Source: Sipunculus nudus (taxonomy: Eukaryota; Annelida; Sipuncula; Golfingiida; Sipunculidae). From it: a DNA stretch of 64,000 nt. The position numbers and the translations under genes are program-made. Below are positions 36,362 to 48,844 of the stretch, in pieces. Under the pieces are notes generated by a model. It was not told the DNA's origin. It saw only the letters and a list, made by a program, of their open reading frames with translations, and did not search any database. The stretch covers positions 44,206,019 to 44,270,018 of the forward strand of contig CM049306.1 in NCBI GenBank assembly GCA_026874595.1, in the 5' to 3' direction. Position 1 is the first letter of the stretch. Every line of letters begins with the position of its first letter.

Positions 36362-37700
36362 TACTGTAGATTCAGATAATATCGTGGGCTTAAAATTTCG
36401 TGGTTTTTGTACAAAACGCATATCGTGGGGTATTTAAAATTCGTGGAAAGACAAAGAAAACTTTAGGAAATTATGTTTATTAATACCTCCATTTGCGCAA
36501 GGAAGACGAGCCCGACGTACACAGGTGGTTCGGCTTTGATGCTTATCACACGGTGCGCCTGTACCGCGGTCATTCGGGTTAGTGTTGAACAAACAAGCTC
36601 CGCCCGACCGAGTCTAACAAAGAATTTATCAGCCGTGACCGACACTTGCGGGCAGATACATCGGCTATTAGTTATAACACCCGATCACACCACATAGACA
36701 GAAAACGTAAACCATCACTTAACCAGAGGAAAAATGAAACGGGACCGTCCACATGAAGGTTTTTAACGTTTTTTGTCTAATCTAGGCGGTAGTCACATGT
36801 GGCGCCTGTAAATCCCTGACGGGGCGGTGAGACCAGACACGGTTCGTTCGTCATTCATCATGTCAACTATATTTGGAGATTACAAAGAAATAATTTGCAT
36901 AATAGTATTCTGTGACGCTTACTTACGCTAAAATATATGTACAACTATCGGCAATATTCGGAAGAACTATCGCCTGCATATATTATCAATGGCTCACTGT
37001 TATGCACGCAACTGTTGTCGCAATATTCGGAATAGGTGCGTCCCGCAGTAATCGCGGTAATGCAAAGAGTTTACACGGCCCTTGTCTTTAAGGCCAATAG
37101 GTAGCGTAAGTCTCGTTTAATCTCTATTGAAAGAAGGTTGAAAAGGCCGGTTCCGAAAAAGCCATGCCTCGGTAGCTGTAGTTTCGAACATTGGAACTTG
37201 TGTACCGTTATTGGCGTGTTAGAACTACCGCTTTGCGCGACAGAAATGTGGTTCTGTTCTTGAATTTTTCACCCGAAATGTTGAGGAAATGAGGAAATTT
37301 GGGGATACGTTTTCAGTTTAAATTACACTTTGATATTGTTTTGTTGTAAACATATCAGGGGGCCGTGTTTGTTCGATGTTAGGGGAAATAATTTGATTGA
37401 CAAAAAGAATATTGATAAATCCCATATTTTAATAGTAATTTACGAAAAAGCAATTCGGTGCATTTAATAAATGTATCAAAGACAATCATAAAACAGTAGT
37501 AAACAATTTTTGTATCTTTATTGAAAATCAGCCAGCGGTAACAATTATATATATAAAGTCGACCACCAGCTACCGTTAGGATTCCGTATATCCTCTGACC
37601 GTGTGATTTTTTGATCGTTGGAATCATGAATTCGTGGATTATCTTGATCCACGAAAACCACGAAAATAAAATCCGAACTAATATTTCTGATTCTACACTA
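36362..37700. mobile_element. 1.3-kb MITE with TA target and TTTCGTGG-rich ends
   Basis: The left end reads CTGTAGATTCAGATAATATC (36364). The right end, inverted, reads GTGTAGAATCAGAAATATTA (ending 37698). Both lead to repeated TTTCGTGG words inside: 36400 and 36440 on the left, and their inverse at 37627-37665 on the right. TA flanks both ends (36362-36363 and 37699-37700), fitting a Tc1/mariner-like target. Interior frames such as 36473-36697 overlap antisense and show no transposase motif. CAATATTCGGAA recurs inside near 36953 and 37021. Confidence 0.75.
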
Positions 37701-38271
37701 TATAACCGATTTAAGGATTTCCGACCGACTCGGTTAGTCCAGTGGTTTGGGGACGGTTAGGGTCTTTTCCAGTGACGGCAGCAGTTATCAGTAGTCTTTC
37801 CCAGAAATTTATTAAAGACTTACAAGGTTCAGTCATCGATTATATCGCGCTTCAAGACGGCAACTAATATTGCGATTTAAATCTATGTAATACATATATC
37901 CACTGGCGATGGCTGTAGTAATCGCGACGGGATTCTCAGAGCTAAAGTGTTAAGGGCTGGTACTGTGTTGAGTTTATCATTAGATGCAGTCAGTGTTTTA
38001 TTTTACACCTTTTAAGAGCAAGCATAAATACAAAAGCACTCGCAAGATCTGACCTCTGGTAACGTGGTCTTTACTTTAAAACGGACATACGTTTACTTAT
38101 TCACAGAACCATAAAAACGTAAAAAAAACTTTTGTATTCAGCCAAAATGAGCTAATAGCATGAGCCAACTCCTACAACGGCAGCCAACTCGTACGGGATA
38201 CAGGAAATGATCGACTTGTTACCATAGACTGTAGCTAAAGTTAAGATTATCGACGATACCACGTTATTAAG
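37701..38271. other. Unique interval with an isolated A-box-like word
   Basis: TAGTCCAGTGG at about 37736 fits an RNA polymerase III A-box, but no B-box follows at a suitable distance. Nothing else was seen. Confidence 0.4.
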
Positions 38272-40232
38272 GCAACATAATGAAAATTTAGGTTAAAAGA
38301 TTAAGGGTCTAAATTTCAACAAGGTAAATGAACATCTATCTAACATATTATTTTAGAAAAAGAAAGATTTAAGAATATGAGAAATTAGTCTACATTTTAC
38401 AACTTATCAGCCCGACTAGTGGCGGTAAAGATCTATGGTCACATGCGAAAATAGGCTCATTTGAGAGCTACTGATTGGATGTTGTCATTTAAAGATTGAA
38501 AAACAATACGACCAGCTAAAACAAAAGTCTTTACTTATCTGATCGGTTATAGTACACAGAGATGTGGAACATATACTGGACATTTATTGTAAAATTCTTA
38601 TTTGCCATATTAGACCGTCACTTCCATGTGCAACTTTCTAGGAAATAATAAAAAAAAAGAATTAAATAAATTTTTATGAAAATAAAATCTAAAGCAGGTG
38701 GACAAGGGTTGGTGAAACAGAGTCTAATATAAACACGACTTGCACCCAGATATTTTTTTTTATTATGGACGAATCCTTGGGCTTATCATGGCAGTATAAT
38801 ACATTATTTGGTCGCAAAATACAATAACACAGGGTCCCTGAGTGGATGACTTATACCTCGTTTCAAAACAACAAGATGATCAATGTATTACTTGACTACA
38901 TAAGAAGCAGGTCGTCTATGATGAATCTATTTAATAATCATCATAACTGTTCAGTTGAGAAAAGATAATGAAGGATAATGAAGTTTTAACCTTATCAAGG
39001 ACGTCTTCGAACACAGCGTTGTATACGGACCGTCTGGTTGAAAATTTAATTAGACCGATGTATTTATTATATAACCTAATGAAAATGGCAGTTACCGAAA
39101 GCCACTAAGCATCAACAAGCAAGGTTAGTTGACTGTGGAGTAACTTACAATTTTTGGTGAAATATTTTTTTTTTGCATTTGTGACTGATTGATGCTTGTT
39201 TCCATTATACAGACCGTAAAGTTTAAATTTTACCGGGTTAATGGCTGTCAGGTACAAACTTTTTATTAAATTCCTTATTGTTTCTTATCCAATTCACATA
39301 AGTATTTAGGCTTGCTTGGCTCTGAACCGGGAAATGAAAATGGTGCTGAACTTGCTTCAGGCTCCTCAATATCTCACACCATGGTGACTACCTAATCGAA
39401 AAAGAAACCGAAATGCAGAATTCTTATATTTCGCTTAAATGGTGCAAATGCCTGCTGAGTATATTTTATCTGCCGAAAGATTCATGTAACCATATACCAT
39501 TTTATGTGACAGTGTAATTACCAGCTGTCATTGAATGTGCTGCTTTAACATGTGTTTTCCAAGTTTCCCAGATTGAATGTTCAAAATCCGAGACAAATAA
39601 GACGTCTCAAGTCGCAGGTCGAAGACAGATCGTGCGAATACCAAATTCCGACAGCTAGTGTCTGCAAAACCTTGAAACTCATTTTCTTTCTCCACGGCTT
39701 GGGTATTTAAATCTGGCATTTCTCACACTGTGAACACTTTCCAATGAGATGGGCGAATAGATTAAACTGTAAACTACAGAGACTGCTCCAATACCTAAGC
39801 GGGCCTTTGACAGAACTCAACTTTAAGTCAATAATAAAAAAGAAGATTCGTTACAAACACAAATAAATATACCATAAGCTGCTTCGAACTCACATTCATG
39901 TGAATACATAAACTATCTTATAAATATATTTGGATCAACACCGTATGTTTTTGTTAAAAGCATTCTTTACTTTTTAGATTAGGTACCTTAAAAAACTACC
40001 TTGGTCTGCATGCCGATAGTGCTGAAAATTAATGTCAGCCCGTTTGAAAATCCTAACACACATATACCTAGATCGACTTGGATTCATCCTTTTTTTTTAA
40101 ACCGATTCGTAACCTTTCAAGTAAAGCTGCACACATACAAATTCAGTTATCCCGCCCCACCAAAAGCTTAGGGCGAGGTAAAATTTAACGGCGGCCTGAA
40201 AGCATAAAGATACCAGAGACGAGGTCTATATT
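38272..40232 (+). repeat. Dispersed repeat family R2, copy 2 (empty site for the 27-kb element)
   Basis: This is colinear with 25932-28815 but lacks the pearl/Helentron-like segment. It also has 182 bases (39900-40081) missing in copy 1, bounded by ATTCAT at 39894 and 40082. That may be a small insertion with a 6-bp duplication or a deletion in copy 1. Several small indels separate the copies and no shared coding frame was found. Confidence 0.85.
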
Positions 40233-41340
40233 GCCTATACCGTCTCTTCACCCTTCCACCAGAGGTCGTTTCTGTTCAAAGCCAGCCTCTTCCTGCTGGC
40301 ATTTTGGGATGCCAGGCTCCATTTTCAAAATTTAAGAAAAAGTCTTCCGTTTACATTGCACGTGTGTAGACTTACAAGATATCACTTAATATGTAAGGGT
40401 CTTACCACAAGAACACGTTATTGGTCTTGACTAAATTTTATTTCAGCTATTATACACATACTCCACCCGTATATTTTATGCCTACGCTCTAATATTTAGG
40501 ATTCATGGTGCATCCTTGGGAAAGGATTTCTTTACCCACAATGCATTGCCAGGAGAGCCGTACTCTTGCATGGGGAGGATGCTGCGCAATGCGTCGTCTC
40601 ATTTGATAGACAATAGATTAAGAATTAAGTCTTCAGAACTGTTTCAAACAGTATCAGAACGTGCAAGAGCAGATAAATATATATGAAACTATGAAAATTG
40701 GAGAAGAAATGTTGATAAAAATAATAATAACGACAGTCGTCACACGTTACGATACGTTTTTAAGTATCGTTTTCACTGTATCATGCATATACTCAACTCA
40801 TCCTACTTCAGTTCCCCGTTTTCGGCGTTGCTCCTTCCCAGAACGTTCCTTGGGTGCTGTGTTTTTTAATGGACGGTCAGTTAGTCCAGAAATTATCCTC
40901 GGACTTCTCTTAAATCACAACCTCGTGCCCTTATCGAACCTTCATCCCCCCACACACATTATATCCAATAAAATCCAGGGCAAAACACACGTGGTCATTA
41001 ATAAAGGACTCTCCAGCCAGGTGACTGATAAGAAGTAACTGATGACAGCAAGTGCCCTGCGGGTAGTAGCCTACACCCACTGCTTCATTAACCATATGCT
41101 ACACACCACTGTCTTAGTGAAATAAACAAAAGTTTGCTGACTGCCACTACTGCATTTGTAAACATAATCCGTATGCAGAATACATGGCAAAGGATTGATT
41201 GACTGATAAACTTTGATTACACTTTGCTTGCTTTTTTCACATTTCAAGCTTACTTATCAAACAAGAGAATTCAAGGTTTCTTCATAACGTAGCTCTAACA
41301 GACGTAATAAATACAAGGAATCTGATGTATCAGATTTACA

Positions 41341-41345
<5 letters not shown>
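40233..41345. other. Interval with a 125-codon frame of no recognised content
   Basis: The plus-strand frame at 40661-41038 is the second longest in the window. It begins in A-rich sequence and carries no domain I recognise. No splice sites or polyadenylation signal argue for it. Confidence 0.4.
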
Positions 41346-41399
<54 letters not shown>

Positions 41400-41403
41400 A
41401 TAT
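41346..41403. repeat. (TA)n microsatellite
   Basis: It is interrupted once by TTT near 41386 and abuts the LTR-like sequence that starts TTGTTACGG. Confidence 0.95.
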
Positions 41404-42130
41404 TGTTACGGTCCTCAATTATGCGGCAAATCCGACTCAACAGACAGTAACACAAAAGTTCAGACCCCTTTTCTCAAAGGAAAACATAAGACGTTATACG
41501 TGCTGAGAAGGTGCTCTTTTCATTACAAACATGGCATTATATACATAATATACATATGTACAATAACAAACGAAAATATAGGATTACCACATAATAACAG
41601 CTAAACTAAGTCTCTGGAATATCCTGTACCACAAATAAAGACTTAACCGTAGAGGAAACGAGTTCGGCGTTCACAAGATGTTCTGGGTGATTTAGAATAA
41701 ATATGTCCAGTTCAGCGTTCAACAGAAGTTCATGATGGTTCACTAAAAATAAAAATTCCAGGCGCTCAACAGAAGTTCACGGCAGGCATGACGACGGATA
41801 TCACTAAAAGTTCCAAATATCCATATTATGCTGTTGGGAGGTACAACAGCCATGATCTGATGATATAAAAAAGAGCCCTCGGAGCGTCTCGAGTGTAACC
41901 CTTTTATATAGTGCGATACGAGTCATTTGGCCAATGTTCGCGCGTTCTTATTTAGTCCTTAATAACACACTACAAAGGGACTGGAAAAAAACAGGTTGCC
42001 TGGCACATACAGCGAACACAGTAGAGACCGGGGTCGACCAAACGTCCAGACCCAAGCGGCGGACCCCAATTAAGGTCGAGATACCAATATGAAATTGGCA
42101 ATTGATTCTTCAGCAGTTGACAACATTATG
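41404..42130 (-). mobile_element. Possible solo LTR (minus strand)
   Basis: On the minus strand TATATAAAAGGG (plus 41899-41910) would be a strong TATA box. The sequence ends GACCGTAACA next to the TA microsatellite, a usual type of LTR 3' end. Downstream of the TATA box three units of about 50 bases repeat (41667-41815, around GCGTTCAACAGAAGTTCA). The LTR start is not fixed: TGTTGTCAAC near 42127 is one choice. No target repeat, primer-binding site or internal coding region is seen. It could equally be a host promoter. Confidence 0.3.
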
Positions 42131-44364
42131 ACCACTCAATTATACAGAGCCCGCAACCAGATTTTTTAGTTTATCTTTAAATTGTATCTTTTCCCTTTCT
42201 ACAGAGGATTGTAGGTATTAATTTAGTTACTATGACACAGATGTAGGTAAAATGGACTATGCTTCCATTTCACTGGAACCAGCGTCAGCACTAGCAGCGG
42301 CCTGAAAAGTGAATCACTGCTGACAAAATGGACATTGGCGTTGCTCACCTGGACTGAGTCGTACACAAGGAAGCCGTATTTTTTATATCCCACAATTTTT
42401 TATCTGACAGGATGCGTTGTCTTTTTTCACTCTACCGGGTGTACCCCCTTTGGCGTGGCAGATGATCCTCTCCTTAGTAATGACTTTAGATGCGAGGCAA
42501 CGACCAGACTAGCTCCCGACTTCTTGTATTGCTAGGCTGAATAATGACTCTGAGTGTTAGCACTTTTGTTTTTTATTCCTACCAGATAAAGCATGATAAA
42601 AAATTATGAAACGTTAAAAAGTTGAAATTTGTTTCCGTTTAGGCAGGACGATACACCAGTGAGATTTTTTAAAGAAAAAAAATGAATAAATAAAAACCTA
42701 TATGAACGTATAAAAAATATATGAAAGTATGAGATTCCTGCCATCTAATTCTGATATCATGTCGGTTTGATAAACTATAAAATTAAATATAATTGCCTAT
42801 ATATACTAGAAGTTCTTTCCAGATTTAGTCACTTGCAATATATATAACCATTTGTTCTTTTAAGCTTTATTCACTTGCCGTATTAATTTCCAAGTTCCGA
42901 ATCAGGACATCAGACTTTTAGTTTGTACCGTCATCCGGCGTGCCACAGCTGGGTTTAATCCCTGTCGCACCCGATTTACGACCTCCAAGTCTGAGACCAT
43001 AGATAACGAGTAAGCTCATCTGAAATAATTATGGGCAATGAATTAGCCAGAAGTTAATAACAACTTGAAGTAAGATAAGAAGATAAACTCTCTTCTAATT
43101 TCTGCTAACAAAAATGCGCAAAAATTTGTTCTACATATTGTTGAATGACAGTGATTCATCATAGGTATCTGCCTTTTTTTTACATAAAGAGAAAGGAGTT
43201 TCAGAGTTAAAAAAAAAAAAGTTGCTATATATACTGCTCCTCGCAATGTAAGCTGGGATACAAATGTAGGAGTCTGCGAACAGTGTTGTTAAAAGGATGC
43301 CAGGGAACACTGGACACTAATATATATGTCACTGTTTTCTGTATTAATCCTCTTATGTGAGTTAAACCGAACAGTAAAATTCAGGTTCTGAAGTAAGAGA
43401 TCCCTTATCCCATAAAGCAACTGTTAAGACAATATTAAATTTAAGGCCATTGTCTTGGAAAGACATTAAATCTCAACACACAGAACTACTCAGCTTATTT
43501 AGGTTGCGATGAAAGAGCTTTGTATCATCACTAAGCTTGATTAAGGTTTCATATCCGGATGAATCCGAAAAACTTAGCCGTCGCTTTGTCGAGCAGCACG
43601 GTAAATGATTTATCTTGCAAAATACATTAACAAAACTGCATGAGTTTGAAAGGTCACAGAGCTATGTTTTGCGAACAATAAGATCAGGGCCTCCTGAGGA
43701 TTTTTAGTCAATGTGGGCAGACCGCGGTTATGACATTAACTAGATTTGGAGGCTCCTTGGGGAGACATAGAGGGAATATGTTTATATTCCGATAATGATC
43801 TATTTTAATCACTGGCTCCCGGATGACCAGGGTAACACTCTTCGGGTGAGAGCTTTCAGATATACGAGTCTGGTGGGACTCATCTGAATGCCGACGACAA
43901 AAGAATCTTTCAAGGATTTCGAATAAATTTTAATATAACAGGTTACCCTGAAAAGTGTGTTGCCATGGTGACCTGTCGAATCTGTCGGGCTTTTGCATTA
44001 CATGGTGATGTAGTCCGTCTGCTCTTTTTAACCAGGGGTTGGATAGATTCATCAGAATTTTCAGAGTTATCTTTTCTAGCCAGCATTTTAAGGCTTGACT
44101 GCAGGGTATATATGAAGGAAAATTAAGGTTGCGCAAACATTCAATGGCAGCAAGAAAGGAGGTCCGTATGACCAAACTGTAAAGTTAAAGTGTAAACAGG
44201 TGTTCAAAAAAAAGGTGTTCAAAGACTTTTGAAGAAAACTTTAATTAATACGTTGAAGCATAACTTGTTGACTCTAATTTGTATAACTTTTTTATATAAT
44301 TTTTTATGAGCCTATTTTTTACATGGATTATACAATTAGTTATTTTAACTAATCGAGGCACTTT
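42131..44364. other. No recognisable feature
   Basis: Short frames only; AT-rich; no paired repeat ends seen. Confidence 0.5.
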
Positions 44365-44540
44365 CCATGGCTCAGGTGGTAGCGTTCGATAGTGTCAAGA
44401 GGTGGAGGAAACCAGAGAATGCGGAAGAAACCACGACCTTGGACGGGCAGCTTCAACCAAGTCTCATAACCAGGCTGGGGATCGAACCCGTGTGCCAGCA
44501 GAGAGAGCCGAACGTTTTATCCCTCGACTGTCCAGAATAT
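44365..44540 (-). mobile_element. tRNA-derived SINE-like sequence, third family
   Basis: On the minus strand a B-box GGGTTCGATCCCC (plus 44475-44490) follows a D-arm-like GTCGAGGGATAAAACG. The body includes CTCTGGTTTCCTCCACC, a kind of conserved core word seen in several animal SINE families. The plus strand at 44368-44390 also shows an A-box-like TGGCTCAGGTGGTAGCG, so a composite or inverted structure is possible. The 60-codon frame across it is not a gene. Confidence 0.55.
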
Positions 44541-44922
44541 AATGATTAAACTATGAACAAAAATGTGTAATGAAATTACAGAAATATAACTATAAATACA
44601 TTTTTTTAGTTTGTGAGGCGCATAAAACTTCAGAATAAAAAAGAACTGCACAAATTCACCTTAACAACTGCACATTTCCAATTTTCAAGTAGGGGTTAAC
44701 TGCAGGTTAAATTATACCCTTTCTGGCTGATGGAGAAAGAATTTTATAACAGGATGTTCCTTGCAATATCTTGCTTCGATAACACTTTCGGCAAAAGCTG
44801 TGAACAGAGCCAACACTTTTCGGAGCCGGCGCAATTTTTCCGCAATGGCACATCTTTAATAAAGTAAAATCAATGGAATCTGACCCTTTCCCTGTGTCAC
44901 ATGTCTAATGAACACAAATATG

Positions 44923-45105
44923 CTATAATACAGGCTTCTTTGGGTACACTCTATGAAAATTACACCCTTTTACTTGATGAAACGCAGTTAAAATAACATC
45001 CTGCCTGGTCAACCTTCCCCTTGAACCTTCTACTTTCACATTGGCAGTGTCTCCCTCTTCGGGCGACCAGATCGTAATATTTAAAGGCTTTGCAGTCTTT
45101 TTCAT
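44923..45105 (-). CDS. Small open frame, 60 residues, unrecognised
   Basis: On the minus strand an ATG directly preceded by TAA opens 60 codons to a TAG. The peptide starts MKKTAKPLNITIWSPEEG and ends NFHRVYPKKPVL. It is charged and balanced, and less AT-biased than most frames nearby. ATTAAA, a weak polyadenylation variant, occurs about 70 bases downstream on that strand. I recognise no family. It might be a small gene, a first exon, or chance. Confidence 0.18.
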   Translation of the reverse strand: MKKTAKPLNITIWSPEEGDTANVKVEGSRGRLTRQDVILTAFHQVKGCNFHRVYPKKPVL

Positions 45106-45389
45106 TTATCTCAGTGTGTGTGATGGGGGAATGTACAACTAAAATCCCTGCTTCCCGTTGGAAGCTTACCCGTCCAGTACTATACTTAATATAATATCAT
45201 TGGATGATTTATTCATGTGTGCCCATTACAGATTTCTGAGCCTTTGTCCTGATAAAAAAAATACCAAGGATTGTACTCTGGATTTGACAAAACCTCAAAA
45301 ATTAAGCAGAGTATAAAGGATGTATTTCCTCAGCGATGATTTATATTTCCAAGGATGATATTCATTATTCTCACACAATAGATTTTACC

Positions 45390-45735
45390 AAGAACTAATC
45401 TTACTTCTGAAATACACGACCCCCACGCATATATTTCCGGTGTTGCAAATTACTCACTGCAAATTACTTACATATAGGATAACTGAAATGCCAGGGTAAC
45501 ATATGAGATCATACATACCCTAATAGGAAGGTATACTACATTGTCAAAGCTCGGAACGGAGCCAATAGATTGAAACAAGAACTAATCTTACTTCTGAAAT
45601 ACATCACCCCTACCGCGATTATTTCCGTTGTTGCAATTTACTCACTACATATACGATAAATGAAATGCCAGGGTAACACCTGTGAACATACTCTGTTGGA
45701 AGGTACCACATTGTCATAGCTCGGAACAGAGCCCA
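45390..45735 (+). repeat. Two-unit tandem duplication, period about 187 bp
   Basis: AAGAACTAATCTTACTTCTG starts units at 45390 and 45577. Both continue through AAATGCCAGGGTAACA and AGCTCGGAAC. The second unit is shorter by small deletions. The units have diverged, so the duplication is not recent. Confidence 0.85.
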
Positions 45736-45928
45736 TATAAAAAACTAGCGTAAGGTAAGTTATGATTATATGCACATAAAAACGGAGGCGATTACCTCGA
45801 CACAAAATGAGGACCGCCCCGAATAAGACCCACTGTCTAAATTGAAATAGCGTCTGTCTGCATTTCCAATTATATTACAATTAAATATTAACAATTAATC
45901 ATAAATATCAACACAATATAAAATACAA

Positions 45929-47019
45929 TACAGTGGAACCCCGCCTTGCGACCACCCCACAATTGCGACCACCCCACAATTACGACCATATTGCTTGGTC
46001 CCGAATTTTTTTTAGTTTATTTATGTTTAAAAATGACCCAAAATTACGACCACCCCTGAATTCAGAATTACGACCAGATTTCCTGTCCTCAGCGCTAATG
46101 CGACCCCGCTAATGCGACCACCGCCGAGAAGTACTGAAACAACATTTGTCACGAGTCAACGGCTGCGTCTTGTCACAGGCGCCTTAACGAAAGATCAAAG
46201 CGGGTAACAAGGTTTCTTAACCCGAGTGTTAATCTGGTCCCGCATATCTTCCCGACTCGGTGTCTTCGTTGAGACTCGTTGAGGTGTAGGTTATAGATCA
46301 AAGAGGGTAACCATCGGCCTGATTACTTAATGAGCCGGTCTGACCTGGGGTCAAATGCTAATTGCCCCTCAGTGATCACCTGTGAGCAGTCCGTAGAATG
46401 TATAAATAAAGCTTGCATGGGGGTAAAATCCCTCACATTATTTTGCCTTTTCTGATCGTTGTCAGTTTATTTCTCTACTGGTTAAGTTTGCATTTAAATT
46501 GCTTGCTGTTAGGCAACCATGCCTCTGAAAGAGCTCTCCTTGAAGGATAAAGTGGCGTTAATCAAGGCGGCAACACCACGCGCAGTCAGCACCAAATGGC
46601 TCAGCAGTTTAGCGTCGGGAATACTCAAGTGCACGCAATATATACTCAAGCGGAAGGCTAAATATATGACAGCCACGCATAATGTTCAATATGCATTCGG
46701 TAGGTTGAAATCGTATTGTCTTAGTGTTATTATTTGTTAATCATCAGTCACTACCTATGTGTACATGTATGTTAATTTTATCATGAATAAATATGTTCAG
46801 CTACACACACACACAAAAATTCATAATAAGGGTCCTCCGCTAAGTAAAATATTTTGTTATAATTCACATTAAAGATATGCAATAGATAAATTCTGATACA
46901 CATTAAATATCAGCGTGTTATATGCGACCACGTTGAGAGTTTCACAAATACGACCACCCCCAAATTACGACCAATTTGCTCAGTCCCCAGGGTGGTCGTA
47001 ATTGTGGGGTTCCACTGTA
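45929..47019 (+). mobile_element. Tigger/pogo-type DNA transposon, internally deleted
   Basis: The left end CAGTGGAACCCC (45931) and the right end GGGGTTCCACTG (ending 47017) are inverted. TA lies outside both (45929-45930 and 47018-47019), the target of the Tc1/mariner superfamily. Subterminal ACGACCACCC words recur in both arms (45949, 45967, 46048 and inverted near 46990), possible transposase binding sites. CAGTGGAACC-type ends and the CENP-B-like fragment inside (46519) point to the pogo/Tigger group. At 1087 bp it lacks the catalytic domain and is non-autonomous. Confidence 0.9.
46519..46740 (+). pseudogene. Tigger/pogo transposase N-terminal fragment (CENP-B-type HTH)
   Basis: The ATG at 46519 follows a TATA-like TATAAATA (46401) within the element. 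Residues 5-51 carry the pattern of a CENP-B N-terminal/psq helix-turn-helix: LSLKDKVALIKAA at the start, then KWLSSLA in the middle and ILKRKAKYM at the end. In full-length proteins of this family that domain binds the terminal repeats and is followed by a second DNA-binding domain and a DDE catalytic core. Here homology ends after about 55 residues and the frame stops at 73, with no DDE core in the remaining 280 bases. The turn region lacks the usual G-K spacing. I infer a truncated, inactive copy. Confidence 0.75.
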
Positions 47020-48543
47020 TATCATTTTATAGATACAAAAAAGACACTGTAAGAATGAATGTTGGGTGTATAAAAGAACCTCTCTTGTGGTGATCTCGGT
47101 TGGTTTAATACAAAATCTAATACAAAAAGGAGATGAACCCAAACATCGGGTACATAAATATCTCTTTTTTTACTATATCACGTGGATCGTTAAGTATAAT
47201 GCCAGTTTTTATAATCTTCTATTAGCTGTGAAATGTTACACTGGTTTTTTTTTAAAAGCAGATGGGAGAGAACACATCCTAGGCAGGTTTCCTTTAAAGA
47301 AGATATATCTAGTTGGGTAAAACTCTTTTAACATACGGGGCTGTCATGAAACGCTTGAAATCTAAGAAATATCCCTTCACACAGGTGCACAGCGGGCAAA
47401 ATAATGCACGGATGTGGCATGTCTGTGCGTTGGACACACGTATTCTGTTGTTTACACACACAGCAGCACCTCGGGATCAGGTTCATCATTTCTCATACAA
47501 ACGCACTTGAAAACAACAAAATAGCCGTTGAAAAAAAACCCGACGAATTATATCAAAGCAATTTATCCCTAAGACACCAGGTTATAAAAAATAGTGATCA
47601 GGATGAAATGTCTTGACTAATATTTCAGATACAATGTTTACTAGAAGATATGACCTAAATAAGATGGAAAAACATGCTCGTGATGGGTACAGTTAAATTT
47701 CATACAACTAGAGAATGCTTCTTTAATATTATAGTAAATATCTAATCAACCAGAGCGCCACCATTGAGCGTGCACCTCAACTATAGCGTAAAAAAGTACA
47801 AATAAAAATATGCCACAGCGTTAATTCCTATAGAAATAACAAACAAATGTACATGTATTTAATTCTTGAATTTCTGTCTTGTTTTCTAGAGCTCTTAATC
47901 TGTTTCCATTATTTCTATTTATCATTATCGACATCAAAGGTTTCTTATTTTAAACGTAAGAAAACATGTTCTATATATATTATAATATAATCAATTTAAA
48001 TAGGAAAAATTGATATTACAGAATAATCACGTTAAATCCAGTTGAAGGATTTTTCATTTTTGTACATGTTTATCGACATTTTTTTCTCTGCTATACCCTT
48101 CTTAAGAAAATTATAATAATAATTTCTCGTGAGTAATTACTTGAGATATATTTAATAAAAAATCAAAGACATCTGCTCACAGACAAACAAACTGACACAG
48201 AAAGAGACAGTAAGACAAACTCCCAAACATGAATCTGCATGCACATATGGGCCGGAATTAAGTCCAAACCACATGAAGACATTCTTCCCACACAAACTAA
48301 AAAAAAAATAATAAAATAACTCGGTGGCGACGAAAAAATACTTAACCAATACAACGGCACGGATACCTTCTTGCTCCAAGTATTCGTGACAATTTGCCAT
48401 ATGGCAACATTTACTTCGTGAGAGGAGCACATAGTTTGCCTTATCCATTAATAAAGGCATCCCGAGGCTGAAGGACAGCTTGAAAGATCAAGAAGGAAAT
48501 ATAACGAGTGCACAGGTTTCACATTTGTGTTTTTTTTCACCAG

Positions 48544-48776
48544 TGAACGAGCTACCACTGGCTGAACAGTTAATAAAAAAATGTTGCCTGTCTGGAGCAT
48601 GTGACGCGAGAGAGCTAAAACTACCACTTGGTATTTTAGGACATAGGGAAGAAGGGCTGGGTTCTGTGGATAATATGGTACACAGTACTTGTGATAGGCT
48701 TCTGACTCTAACAGTTGTGACAGTATCCCGTAAGCCTCTACATTTTAAGAAGCCATACGGGGATTTGGGTGAATAA
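48544..48776 (+). other. Weak exon-like open frame in copy B, unrecognised
   Basis: This is the counterpart of 1288-1520, again preceded by a T run and CACCAG. Visible changes are one silent (GAG-CTA for GAG-TTA) and two replacements (R to G, D to G). Confidence 0.15.
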
Positions 48777-48844
48777 TTTAACACACAATTTATACGTGTT
48801 CATGTATTTATGGTAGCCTGTTTCAGTTCGGTCTGTCAGACGGT

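Noticed and set aside
37725-37790. tRNA-like A-box TAGTCCAGTGG
   Set aside because: There is no B-box downstream, so it is an isolated word.
40661-41038. 125-codon frame
   Set aside because: No domain, no conserved copy and no gene signals; it starts in A-rich sequence.
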